The position numbers and the translations under genes are program-made. The notes below the pieces were generated by a model. It searched no databases, was not told the origin of the DNA, and was given only the letters and a program-made list of their open reading frames with translations. 24,326 bases of DNA from JANXAZ01 sp964504655. GTDB lineage: Bacteria > Pseudomonadota > Alphaproteobacteria > Geminicoccales > Geminicoccaceae. Positions 1 through 8,350 of the stretch are shown one piece after another. The first letter of the stretch is position 1. Every line of letters starts with the position of its first letter. Where the stretch lies: contig CAZDFD010000069.1 in assembly GCA_964504655.1 (NCBI GenBank), positions 1 through 24,326 of the forward strand. The letters are read 5' to 3'.

Positions 1-267
1 CACCAGATCGGCGAACAGCACGGTGAGCTGCCGCCGCTCCGCCCGCCGCGGCCGCGACGGCCCCGGTCTCGCCTCCGCCGCCGGCCCGGCAGCCAGGGCG
101 GCGATCGCGTCCAGGAGCCGGCGCCGGTCGCCGACCGCGGCCACGCCCAGCTCCTTGAGATCGTCGGCGGTGAGCCGGGGCAGGACGGCGGCGTCGATCG
201 CGTTGTCGGCGAAGGCCCGGGCGTACTTGCCGAGGCCCTGGCCGTCGAGCCAGGCCGCCACGTCCAT
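1..267 (-). CDS. SAM-domain class III nucleotidyl cyclase, N-terminal part (partial)
   Basis: Reading the minus strand from ATG at 267 gives 89 residues that run off the window edge. Residues 1-60 look like a SAM (sterile alpha motif) domain, beginning MDVAAWLDGQGLGKYARAF and containing LTADDLKELGV. A proline/arginine-rich linker follows, then RRQLTVLFADLV at the edge. That is the typical first strand of a class III adenylate/guanylate cyclase domain, and the Asp of FADLV is expected to bind catalytic metal. In the known family this arrangement usually continues into an AAA/TPR region, making a large signalling protein, but none of that is visible here. A GGAGG ribosome binding site lies just upstream of the ATG. 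The gene is divergent from the DapA-family gene. Family assignment is firm; the signal sensed and the nucleotide made are unknown. Confidence 0.8.
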   Translation of the reverse strand, partial: MDVAAWLDGQGLGKYARAFADNAIDAAVLPRLTADDLKELGVAAVGDRRRLLDAIAALAAGPAAEARPGPSRPRRAERRQLTVLFADLV

Positions 268-302
268 GTGCCGCCTCCCGCCGGCCTCGCGTGCGAGGGG
301 TC

Positions 303-331
303 ATGGTACGCCCTGCCCGGCGGGGGCACAA
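303..331 (-). promoter_or_regulatory. Candidate promoter for the SAM-domain cyclase gene
   Basis: On the minus strand a TTGTGC -35-like box (326-331) is separated by exactly 17 bases from a TACCAT -10-like box (303-308), about 36 bases upstream of the ATG at 267. The -10 matches 4 of 6 consensus bases and the -35 matches 3 of 6. Placement fits, but the match is modest. The rest of the 268-520 intergenic region is GC-rich, and I see no clear promoter for the divergent gene at 521. Confidence 0.3.
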
Positions 332-520
332 TCGCGGGCCGGAGGCTCGGGTCGCGCCGCCCGCGCGGCGGACGGAGGGACGTTCGGGCCGAAGCCGCGG
401 GCCCGGCCGCGGTCGCCTTCCCGTGGCGCGCGCCGGTGGCGGATCGCGGCTGCGTCCGACCCCCTCGACCGCCGCCGCCGCGCCTGCGAGGGTCCGGGGG
501 CCGTTGTCGGGGAGGACGTC

Positions 521-1414
521 GTGAGCCAGCGTCTCGGCGGGATCGTCCCGCCCTTGACCACACCCTTCGATGCCGCGGGCGAGCTCCGGCTCGACGCCGT
601 CCGCCCGCAGGTCGAGCACATGATCGCGGCCGGGGTGCACGGGCTCGCGGTCGGCGGCTCGACCGGCGAGGGCCACACCCTCGACGGCGAGGAGCTGGTG
701 CGCCTCGTGGCCGCGGCGAGCGAGGCCGCCGCCGGCCGGGTCCCGATCGTGGCCGGGCTCATCGTCGACAGCACCCGCGACGCGATCCGCCGCGGCCGGG
801 CGGTCCGCGGCCTCGGGGTGGCGGCCCTGCAGGTGACGCCGGTGCACTACCTCTTCCGCCCGACCGACCGGGCGATGGTCGACCACTTCGCGGCGATCGC
901 GGACGCGACCGGGCTGCCGATCCTGATCTACAACGTGGTGCCCTGGACCTATCTCTCGCCCGCCCTTCTCCTCCGCGTCATGGAGGAGGTGCCGCTCGTC
1001 GTGGGCGTCAAGCAGAGCGCCGGCGACCTCAAGCTCCTGGCCGATCTGATGCTGGGCGTGCCGGCGGGTCGGCTCGTCCTGAGCGCCGTCGACGCGCTCC
1101 TCTGGTCCTCCTACCTGCTCGGCGCGCACGGCTCGATCGCGGCGATCCTGACCGCGGCACCGCACGCCTCGGTGGCGCTCTGGAACGCCGCCCGGGCGGG
1201 CGATCTCACTGCCGGCCGGAGCCTGCACGAGCGGCTGCTGCGCCTGTGGAACGCGCTCGTGGCCGACAACCTGCCGGCCAACTGCAAGGCCGCGCTCGAG
1301 GTGCAGGGGGTGCCCGCGGGCCCGCCCCGGGCGCCGATGCCGGCCTGCGAGCCCGCCCGCTGCGCTTCGATCCGCGCCGCGCTCGAGGCGCTCGGGGCAC
1401 CGCTCGCGGAGTGA
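521..1414 (+). CDS. DapA-family (DHDPS/N-acetylneuraminate lyase) aldolase or lyase
   Basis: A 297-residue TIM-barrel lyase of the dihydrodipicolinate synthase superfamily. Visible family motifs are IVPPLTTPF (residues 8-16), GGSTGEGHTL (45-54, the GTTGE-type loop that binds the pyruvate carboxylate), IYNVV with catalytic Tyr137, and GVKQSAGD with the Schiff-base Lys164. The Tyr/Lys spacing matches E. coli DapA. The family condenses pyruvate, or cleaves to give it, in reactions ranging from lysine synthesis to sugar-acid breakdown. Nothing nearby fixes the substrate, and there are no lysine genes around it, so generic family naming is safest. The GTG at 521 is chosen because GGGGAGG lies at 509-515 and the family N-terminus begins here; upstream codons in the same open frame are low-complexity. 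The C-terminal tail is rich in Pro, Cys and Ala. Confidence 0.8.
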   Translation: MSQRLGGIVPPLTTPFDAAGELRLDAVRPQVEHMIAAGVHGLAVGGSTGEGHTLDGEELVRLVAAASEAAAGRVPIVAGLIVDSTRDAIRRGRAVRGLGVAALQVTPVHYLFRPTDRAMVDHFAAIADATGLPILIYNVVPWTYLSPALLLRVMEEVPLVVGVKQSAGDLKLLADLMLGVPAGRLVLSAVDALLWSSYLLGAHGSIAAILTAAPHASVALWNAARAGDLTAGRSLHERLLRLWNALVADNLPANCKAALEVQGVPAGPPRAPMPACEPARCASIRAALEALGAPLAE

Positions 1415-1530
1415 GGGCCTCTCTCGCGCCGACCGCGCCCCGGCCGCAAGACATTCCCGCGCGAGGCGATCGGAGCTATCCTCTCCCGGCCGGGTCGGCC
1501 TCGACCGGCCCGCGAGCGCGGGAGGCGGGC

Positions 1531-2532
1531 ATGAGCGGGCAGAAACGCGATCCCCTGGCCGGACGTCCGGGAGCACGGGGCGGCGACCGTCCCCTGGCCG
1601 CGGTCGCCGCGGCGGCGCTCGCGCTCGCCTGGGCGTCGCCGCTCGGCGCGGTCGAGCCCTCGGTGATCGAATCGGCGATCGAGGAGACCGAGGAGCAGAT
1701 CGGAGCCCTCGAGGCGAAGCGGGCCTATCTCGGCGACTGCCGGGACTATGGCAGCACGGTCGTCATGCTGCCGGACCGTGGCGATCCCTCCGGGCGAAGG
1801 GTCACCCGGCGCGAGCTCGCCGAGATCCGGGCGGCGCTCGAGCGGGCCTATCCGGGCGACCGCTACCGCCAGCGGCGCGAGGCCGCCTTCGAGCGCTACG
1901 TGCGGATGGGGCGGCAGTGGCAGGACACCTGCCTGCGGCTGCAGCAGAGCCTCAACGAGATCCTGCTCGCCAAGCGGCAGCACCTCGTGGACCTGCGGAA
2001 CTGGCTCGCCGAGGAGCGCCGCCGGCAGGTGCAGCGCGAGCTCGGGCCCGCCGAGCTGTTCGGCTCCGGGCAGTACTCCGCCGGCTGCGTCTGGGACCTC
2101 GAGATCGCCGGCGAGACAATCAAGGGCGACCTGTACTGCCGCGACTTCTGGGGGCTCGGACGGTTCCCGGTCCAGGGCAAGATCACCGGTCAAACGGTCC
2201 GCTTTGAGGTGCACGCGGCGGACTGGGCCGCTCGGCAAAGACCGTTCACTCTTATCGTCACGGGTCGGATATTCTACGTCGAGCCGGAGCGGAAATTTGC
2301 CTGGGTTGATGGGTCGTGGGAAGTGAACCCGCGCGGCCTGGACGTCGGGATTGTCTCCAGCACCTTCACTGTCAAGCCCATGGACGTCGAGTTTCCGGAT
2401 CGGACCCGGCGCCCTCCGCCCTGGTCGGTCTACGAGTGCCGCGGCCACATCAAGCATCGCGAGCAGGACACCGACAGGGACGCCTTCGAGAAGTGCTACG
2501 CCGCGAGCCGCGCGATGCACGAGCGGCCGTGA
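1531..2532 (+). CDS. Exported protein of unknown function with six cysteines and coiled coil
   Basis: I do not recognise the family. The 333-residue product starts with a basic stretch and a hydrophobic Ala/Leu segment (about residues 21-40, ending SPLGA), which looks like a Sec signal peptide with cleavage near residue 40. Charged segments at about 44-66 and 94-172 look like helical coiled coil. The C-terminal half (about 180-305) looks beta-rich. Six cysteines (70, 134, 186, 203, 303, 322) could form disulfides in the periplasm. GGAGG at 1521-1525 supports the ATG at 1531. Codon use changes sharply between 2191 and 2400: CAA, AGA, ACT, CTT, ATA, AAA, TTT and GTT codons appear that are almost absent from neighbouring genes. 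The frame is intact. No neighbour suggests a role. Confidence 0.7.
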   Translation: MSGQKRDPLAGRPGARGGDRPLAAVAAAALALAWASPLGAVEPSVIESAIEETEEQIGALEAKRAYLGDCRDYGSTVVMLPDRGDPSGRRVTRRELAEIRAALERAYPGDRYRQRREAAFERYVRMGRQWQDTCLRLQQSLNEILLAKRQHLVDLRNWLAEERRRQVQRELGPAELFGSGQYSAGCVWDLEIAGETIKGDLYCRDFWGLGRFPVQGKITGQTVRFEVHAADWAARQRPFTLIVTGRIFYVEPERKFAWVDGSWEVNPRGLDVGIVSSTFTVKPMDVEFPDRTRRPPPWSVYECRGHIKHREQDTDRDAFEKCYAASRAMHERP

Positions 2533-2588
2533 GCGGACCCGGCCGCGCCGCCCTGGCCGGGCGCCCCGGGCCGCGCTAGCCTTCGGGC

Positions 2589-5318
2589 ATGAGCGAGGCG
2601 GCGCCGCGGCTCCTCCTGGTCGACGGCTCGGGCTATCTGTTCCGGGCGTTCTTCGCGCTGCCGCCGATGACCCGGCCGGACGGCACGCCCGTGAACGCCG
2701 TGCTCGGCTTCACGAGCATGCTCTGGAAGCTCCTGCAGGAGCACCCCGACGACCACGTCGTCGTGGTCTTCGACGCCGGCAAGAAGAGCTTCCGCAACGA
2801 TCTCTACGAGGCCTACAAGGCCAACCGCGAGGAGGCGCCCGAGGAGCTCGTGCCGCAGTTCCCGCTGGTGCGCGAGGCGGCGCGGGCGTTCGAGCTGCCG
2901 GTGGTCGAGGTCGCCGGCCTCGAGGCCGACGATCTGATCGCCTCCTACGCCCGGGCGGCGCGGCAGGCCGGCGAGGAGGTGGTGGTCGTCTCCTCCGACA
3001 AGGACCTCATGCAGCTCGTGGGCGACGGGGTCTCGATGTGGGACCCCCTGAAGCAGAAGCCGATCGACCGGGACGCGGTGATCGAGCGGATGGGGGTGCC
3101 GCCCGAGCAGGTGCGCGATCTGTTGGCGCTCACCGGCGACACCAGCGACAACGTGCCGGGGGTGCCCGGGATCGGTCCCAAGACCGCGGCCCAGCTCCTC
3201 GAGGAGTACGGCTCGCTCGAGGGGCTCCTGGCACGGCTCGACACGATCCGCCAGCCGAAGCGGCGCCAGGCGCTCGAGGAGAACGCCGAGCGGGCGCGGC
3301 TCTCCTGGCGGCTGGTCGGCCTCAAGGACGACGCGCCCCTGCCGGTGCCGATCGAAGCCGCCCGGCGCCGCCCGCTGGATGCCCGGAAGCTCCTGGCCTT
3401 CTGCCAGGAGAACGGCTTCCGCTCGCTGGTCGGGCGGATCGGCGAGCTCGGCCGGGCCGCCGCCGAGCGGCGCGCCGAGGTGCAGGCCGAGCCCGGCGCC
3501 CGCCGCCTCGGCACGATCGCCACGCTCGCGGCACTCGAGGCGGTGCTGGCGCGCGCCGGCACGCTCGGCCGCCTCGCGATCGACACCGAGACCACCTCGC
3601 TCGACGTGATGAAGGCCGAGCTCGTGGGCATCAGCCTCGCGGTCGAGCCCGATGAGGCCGTCTACGTGCCCCTCGGCCACAAGGACGCGCTCGGCCTCGA
3701 GGTGCCCGGCCAGCTCGCGCGCGAGCCCGTGATCGCCCGGCTGCGGCCGGTGCTCGAGGACCCCTCGATCCTCAAGATCGGCCACAACATCAAGTACGAC
3801 CTCTCGGTCCTGGCGCGCGCCGGGCTCGAGCGGGTGGCCCCGCTCGACGACACGATGCTGCTCTCCTACGTGCTCGACGGCGGCCGCCACGGCCACGGCA
3901 TGGACGAGCTCGCCAAGCGCTGGCTCGACCTCGAGACGATCCCCTACGAGGCGGTCTGCGGCAAGGGTGCCGCACAGATCGGCTTCGACCGGGTGCCGAT
4001 CGATCGGGCGACCGAGTACGCCGCCGAGGACGCGCTCGTGACGCTCAAGCTGTGGCTCGCGATGCGGCCGCGGCTGCTCCAGGAGCGGCTCCTCGCCCTC
4101 TACGAGACGGCCGAGCGGCCGCTGCCCGCGATCGTGGCGGCGATGGAGCGGGCCGGGATCCGGATCGACGCCGAGCGGCTGCGCGCCCTCTCGGCGGTGT
4201 TCGGCAAGGAGATGCTCGAGCTCGAGGAGAGGGCGACGAAGCTCGCCGGCCGGCCGTTCAACCTGGGCTCGCCCAAGCAGTTGGGCGAGGTGCTGTTCGA
4301 CGAGCTCGGGCTCGGCGGGCCGGGCCGCAGGACCAAGACCGGGGCGCACGCCACCGGTGCCGAGATCCTCGAGGAGCTCGCGGCGCAGGGCCACGAGCTG
4401 CCGCGGGTGATCCTCGACTGGCGCCAGCTGCAGAAGCTCACGCGGACCTACACCGATGCGCTGGTCGAGCAGATCGACCCCGCCACCGGCCGGGTCCACA
4501 CCTCCTACATGCTGGCCGCCACCAGCACCGGCCGGCTGTCCTCGACCGACCCGAACCTGCAGAACATCCCGATCCGCACGCCCGAGGGGCGGAAGATCCG
4601 CGAGGCCTTCGTGGCCGAGCCCGGGCATCTCCTGGTCTCGGCCGACTATTCGCAGATCGAGCTCCGCGTGCTCGCCCACATCGCCGACGTCGTGCCCTTG
4701 AAGGAGGCCTTCGCCGAAGGCCGCGACGTGCACGCGATCACCGCCTCGCAGATGTTCAAGGTGCCGGTCGCCGAGGTCGGCCCGGATCTGCGCCGCTCCG
4801 CCAAGACCATCAACTACGGCATCGTCTACGGCATCGGGGCGTTCGGCCTGGCGCAGCGGCTGGGCATCCCGCAGGCCGAGGCCAAGGCCTACATCGACCG
4901 CTACTTCGAGCAGTATCCGGGGATCCGCGACTACATGGAGCAGGCCAAGCAGGAAGCGCGCGAGAAGGGCTTCGTGACGACGCTCTACGGCCGCCGCTGC
5001 TGGATCCCGGACATCGCCAACCGGCTGCCGTCGCGGCGCGCCTACGCCGAGCGGCAGGCGATCAACGCGCCGATCCAGGGCACCGCCGCGGACATCGTCA
5101 AGCGGGCCATGATCCGGGTGGCGCGCGCCCTCGAGCGGAACGGGCATCGGGCGCGGCTGCTCCTGCAGGTGCACGACGAGCTGGTGCTCGAGGTGCCGGA
5201 GGCCGAGGTCGGCCCCGTGCGGGCGCTGCTCGAGCGGGTCATGGCCGGTGCGGCGCTCCTGTCGGTGCCGCTCGTGGTCGACACCGGTGCCGGTCCGAGC
5301 TGGGACGCGGCGCACTAG
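2589..5318 (+). CDS. polA: DNA polymerase I
   Basis: Full-length family A polymerase of 909 residues (E. coli 928) for replication primer removal, gap filling and repair. Residues 1 to about 290 are the 5'-3' exonuclease (VDGSGYLFRAFFALP at the start, GLEADDLIASYA, SSDKDLMQLV, GDTSDNVPGVPGIGPKTA). The 3'-5' proofreading domain appears active: DTETTSLD supplies Asp332 and Glu334, GHNIKYD follows, and YAAEDALVT gives the last acidic ligand. The polymerase domain has motif A ADYSQIELR (Asp686), motif B RRSAKTINYGIVYG (Arg735, Lys739, Tyr743) and motif C QVHDELVLE (Asp863, Glu864). Position 743 corresponds to Phe762 of E. coli Pol I but is Tyr here. There is no good Shine-Dalgarno before the ATG; a TAGCCT box lies at 2577-2582, so a leaderless transcript is possible. 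Confidence 0.97.
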   Translation: MSEAAPRLLLVDGSGYLFRAFFALPPMTRPDGTPVNAVLGFTSMLWKLLQEHPDDHVVVVFDAGKKSFRNDLYEAYKANREEAPEELVPQFPLVREAARAFELPVVEVAGLEADDLIASYARAARQAGEEVVVVSSDKDLMQLVGDGVSMWDPLKQKPIDRDAVIERMGVPPEQVRDLLALTGDTSDNVPGVPGIGPKTAAQLLEEYGSLEGLLARLDTIRQPKRRQALEENAERARLSWRLVGLKDDAPLPVPIEAARRRPLDARKLLAFCQENGFRSLVGRIGELGRAAAERRAEVQAEPGARRLGTIATLAALEAVLARAGTLGRLAIDTETTSLDVMKAELVGISLAVEPDEAVYVPLGHKDALGLEVPGQLAREPVIARLRPVLEDPSILKIGHNIKYDLSVLARAGLERVAPLDDTMLLSYVLDGGRHGHGMDELAKRWLDLETIPYEAVCGKGAAQIGFDRVPIDRATEYAAEDALVTLKLWLAMRPRLLQERLLALYETAERPLPAIVAAMERAGIRIDAERLRALSAVFGKEMLELEERATKLAGRPFNLGSPKQLGEVLFDELGLGGPGRRTKTGAHATGAEILEELAAQGHELPRVILDWRQLQKLTRTYTDALVEQIDPATGRVHTSYMLAATSTGRLSSTDPNLQNIPIRTPEGRKIREAFVAEPGHLLVSADYSQIELRVLAHIADVVPLKEAFAEGRDVHAITASQMFKVPVAEVGPDLRRSAKTINYGIVYGIGAFGLAQRLGIPQAEAKAYIDRYFEQYPGIRDYMEQAKQEAREKGFVTTLYGRRCWIPDIANRLPSRRAYAERQAINAPIQGTAADIVKRAMIRVARALERNGHRARLLLQVHDELVLEVPEAEVGPVRALLERVMAGAALLSVPLVVDTGAGPSWDAAH

Positions 5319-5781
5319 GCGGGGCGCCGCCGCGGCGCTCGGGGCGATCCTCCTCGCGGCCGCCGGGCAGGCGGTCGACGTGACCGGGCGCGTTCTCGCC
5401 CGGCCGGACCTCGTGGCGGCGCTCGAGCGGGGCTGCGCGCGCGTCTGCCAGGGCAACCAAGCCTCGGCCGAGCTGCGGCGGGTGACCGCCGAGCGGCTCG
5501 ACGGCAGGTTCTGGCGGATCCGCGGCGAGGCGGCGCTGCGCAACCGGCACGTCCAGGCGGTACCCTCGGGTCTCGGTGGGATCGTCGGGGACAGCATCAC
5601 GCTGCTCGACCAGACGGTGGTCGTGCGCGGCCGCGGGCGCCTCGACGCCCACACCTGCCTGCTCGAGGTCGAGGCGGTCGAGCTGCCGGAGGACCCGCTC
5701 GGCCTCGGCCGGCTGCTGCAGGGCGAGGTCGGCCGCAGGCATCGGATCGAGCGCTGCGCCGAGCTCCTGCCCGGCCGCTGA
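5287..5781 (+). CDS. Small exported protein of unknown function
   Basis: An open frame overlapping the end of polA. I place the start at GTG 5287, giving 164 residues and a convincing signal peptide: basic VRAGTRRTRRG, then hydrophobic AAAALGAILLAAAG, with cleavage likely after GQA. A GTG at 5248 in the same frame would add 13 unlikely residues. Neither start has a good Shine-Dalgarno, so translation may be coupled to the end of polA (stop at 5316-5318). The mature part has four cysteines (GCARVC, HTCLLE, ERCAEL) and alternating hydrophobic strands such as DSITLLDQTVVVRGRGRL, suggesting a small beta-rich periplasmic domain. I do not recognise the family. Coding potential is supported by strong G/C third positions; the start is uncertain. 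Confidence 0.6.
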   Translation: MPVRAGTRRTRRGAAAALGAILLAAAGQAVDVTGRVLARPDLVAALERGCARVCQGNQASAELRRVTAERLDGRFWRIRGEAALRNRHVQAVPSGLGGIVGDSITLLDQTVVVRGRGRLDAHTCLLEVEAVELPEDPLGLGRLLQGEVGRRHRIERCAELLPGR

Positions 5782-5808
5782 GGGGCGCCGGGCCGGGCGT
5801 GGCCGAGC

Positions 5809-5837
5809 TTGCCCGGGCCCGCCCCGCCGCCTAGGGT
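5809..5837 (+). promoter_or_regulatory. Candidate promoter for the TRAP substrate-binding protein gene
   Basis: TTGCCC (5809-5814) and TAGGGT (5832-5837) are separated by exactly 17 bases. They match the -35 consensus at 4 of 6 and the -10 at 3 of 6. Transcription would begin near 5844, leaving a leader of about 60 bases before the ATG at 5904. It lies in the 122-base gap after the preceding gene's stop. The boxes are weak, so this is a suggestion from spacing and position. Confidence 0.35.
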
Positions 5838-5903
5838 GCAGGTGCGAGGATCGCGAGCGGCGCCCGGCCTCGCCCGCAGAACGGCGCCGGGGGAGGTCGT
5901 TGC

Positions 5904-7004
<1,101 letters not shown>

Positions 7005-7016
7005 GTCGGCGGGGCG

Positions 7017-7043
7017 GCCGGGGCCCAGCAGCCGGGGCCCAGC
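7017..7043 (+). repeat. 13-base direct repeat, two copies
   Basis: GCCGGGGCCCAGC occurs at 7017-7029 and again at 7031-7043, one base apart, just after the stop of the TRAP binding-protein gene. Each copy contains the palindrome GGGCCC. There is no T-run, so it is not a standard rho-independent terminator. It could be a tandem slippage product or a weak 3' structure. Confidence 0.5.
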
Positions 7044-7109
7044 CGCCAGGGTACGAGCTCGCGCCCGGCCACGATCGCGCGAGGCGGCTTCACCGGGCGG
7101 CCGGTCCGC

Positions 7110-7132
7110 GCCAACCTCCTCGCGGAGGTGGC
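7110..7132 (+). promoter_or_regulatory. Hairpin sequestering the ribosome binding site of the YeeE/YedE gene
   Basis: ACCTCC (7114-7119) and GGAGGT (7124-7129) are perfect complements around a TCGC loop. If A7113 is bulged, GCC (7110-7112) also pairs with GGC (7130-7132), giving nine base pairs that end directly at the GTG start codon (7133). The GGAGG Shine-Dalgarno (7124-7128) lies wholly within the stem, so the folded RNA should block initiation. Complementarity is read directly from the sequence; the regulatory role is inferred. Confidence 0.55.
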
Positions 7133-8314
7133 GTGGAGCGGACGGTGACGGCGGCGGGGTCGCTCGTGGCGGCCGGTCGGGACGGGCGGCAGACGGGCCC
7201 GCTCGTGGCGGCGGGTCTGGCGCTCCTGGCGCTCGCCGGGCTCGCCTGGCTCGCGGCCGGACCACGCCAGGCGCTGCTCGCCCCGATCGGCGGGCTGATC
7301 GGCTTCACGCTGCACCGCTCGGGCTTCGGCTTCGCCTCCGGCTGGCGCCGGCTCTGGCTCGGCGGCGAGGCGCGCCCGGCCGTGGCGCAGCTCCTGCTCC
7401 TCGGGGCGACCTCGGCGCTGCTCCTGCCGGCGCTCGCCGCCGGCGCCGCCTTCGGGCTGCCGCTGCAGGGCCTCGTGTTCCCGGCCGGTCCCTGGGTGGC
7501 CTTGGGCGGCTTCCTCTTCGGCCTCGGCATGCAGCTCGCCGGCGGCTGCGCCTCGGGCACGCTCTACACGGTGGGCGGCGGCAGCCCGCGCATGGCGGTG
7601 GTGCTCCTGGCCTTCGTCGCCGGCTCGGTGCTCGGCACGCTGCACCTGCCGAGCCTGGAGCGGCTGCCGGCGCCGCCGGCGGTCTCGCTCCTGGGCCTCG
7701 GCTGGCCGGCGGCACTCGCCGCGACCCTCCTGGGCGTGGCCGGGCTCGGCCTCCTGGTCCACCGGCTCGCCCGCGGCCGCCTGGGCCTCGGCCCCGACCC
7801 GCGGCTCGGGGCGGCACTCGCGCTGGCGGTCCTCGCCTGGGCCTGGCTGCTCGCGGCCGGCTGGCCCTGGGGGATCACGGCCGCCTTCGCGCTCTGGGGC
7901 GGCAAGGCGCTCGCCGCGCTGGGCCTTCCGGTCGCCGCCTGGCCGGGCTTCGAGCTTCGGGCGGCCGAGCTGGCGGCGCCGCTCCTGGCCGATTCGACCA
8001 CCACGAGCAACCTCGCGATCGTCGCGGGCGCGCTCGCCTCGGCGGCGCTCGCCGGCCGGCTGCGGCCGCGCTGGCGGCTCGGGCGCGGCGAGCTCGCGAG
8101 CGCCGTCCTGGGCGGGCTCCTGCTCGGCTACGGCGCCCGGCTCGCCTATGGCTGCAACATCGGCGCCTTCCTCTCGGGCATCGCCTCGGGCAGCGCGCAC
8201 GGCTGGCTCGGGCTGGTCTGCGCGCTGCTCGCCACCCCGCTCGGCATCCGCCTGCGCGCGCGGTTCGGCCTCGACGACGACGCCGCGACTGGTCGACGGC
8301 CGGCGCCGCTCTAG
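7133..8314 (+). CDS. YeeE/YedE family membrane transporter (thiosulfate/sulfur-compound uptake type)
   Basis: A 393-residue, very hydrophobic protein with roughly nine or ten membrane segments and the two half-repeats of the Sulf_transp family. Signature cysteines are seen in LAGGCASGTLY (Cys139) and YGCNIGAFLSGI (Cys341). Their spacing of 202 equals that of Cys91 and Cys293 in the thiosulfate transporter TsuA, as I recall it. A third conserved TsuA cysteine near the N-terminus appears to be replaced: the matching segment reads HRSGFGFASGW, with Gly66. The likely role is import of thiosulfate or a related sulfur compound across the inner membrane. GTG 7133 is chosen because GGAGG (7124-7128) precedes it and the predicted protein starts just before its first membrane segment. 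The TAG stop overlaps a -10-like TAGGAT (8312-8317) ahead of the next gene. Confidence 0.85.
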   Translation: MERTVTAAGSLVAAGRDGRQTGPLVAAGLALLALAGLAWLAAGPRQALLAPIGGLIGFTLHRSGFGFASGWRRLWLGGEARPAVAQLLLLGATSALLLPALAAGAAFGLPLQGLVFPAGPWVALGGFLFGLGMQLAGGCASGTLYTVGGGSPRMAVVLLAFVAGSVLGTLHLPSLERLPAPPAVSLLGLGWPAALAATLLGVAGLGLLVHRLARGRLGLGPDPRLGAALALAVLAWAWLLAAGWPWGITAAFALWGGKALAALGLPVAAWPGFELRAAELAAPLLADSTTTSNLAIVAGALASAALAGRLRPRWRLGRGELASAVLGGLLLGYGARLAYGCNIGAFLSGIASGSAHGWLGLVCALLATPLGIRLRARFGLDDDAATGRRPAPL

Positions 8315-8350
8315 GATCGAAGCGGACAGGCGCCGACCGGAGATCCCGCC

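Noticed and set aside
1509..1522. CCCGCGAGCGCGGG palindrome touching the ribosome binding site of the gene at 1531.
   Set aside because: As RNA it gives only five pairs and covers just part of the Shine-Dalgarno; regulatory meaning is not supported.
5248..5286. Earlier GTG start for the small exported protein after polA.
   Set aside because: It adds a Cys/Arg/Ser-rich stretch read out of frame from polA and spoils the signal peptide seen from 5287.
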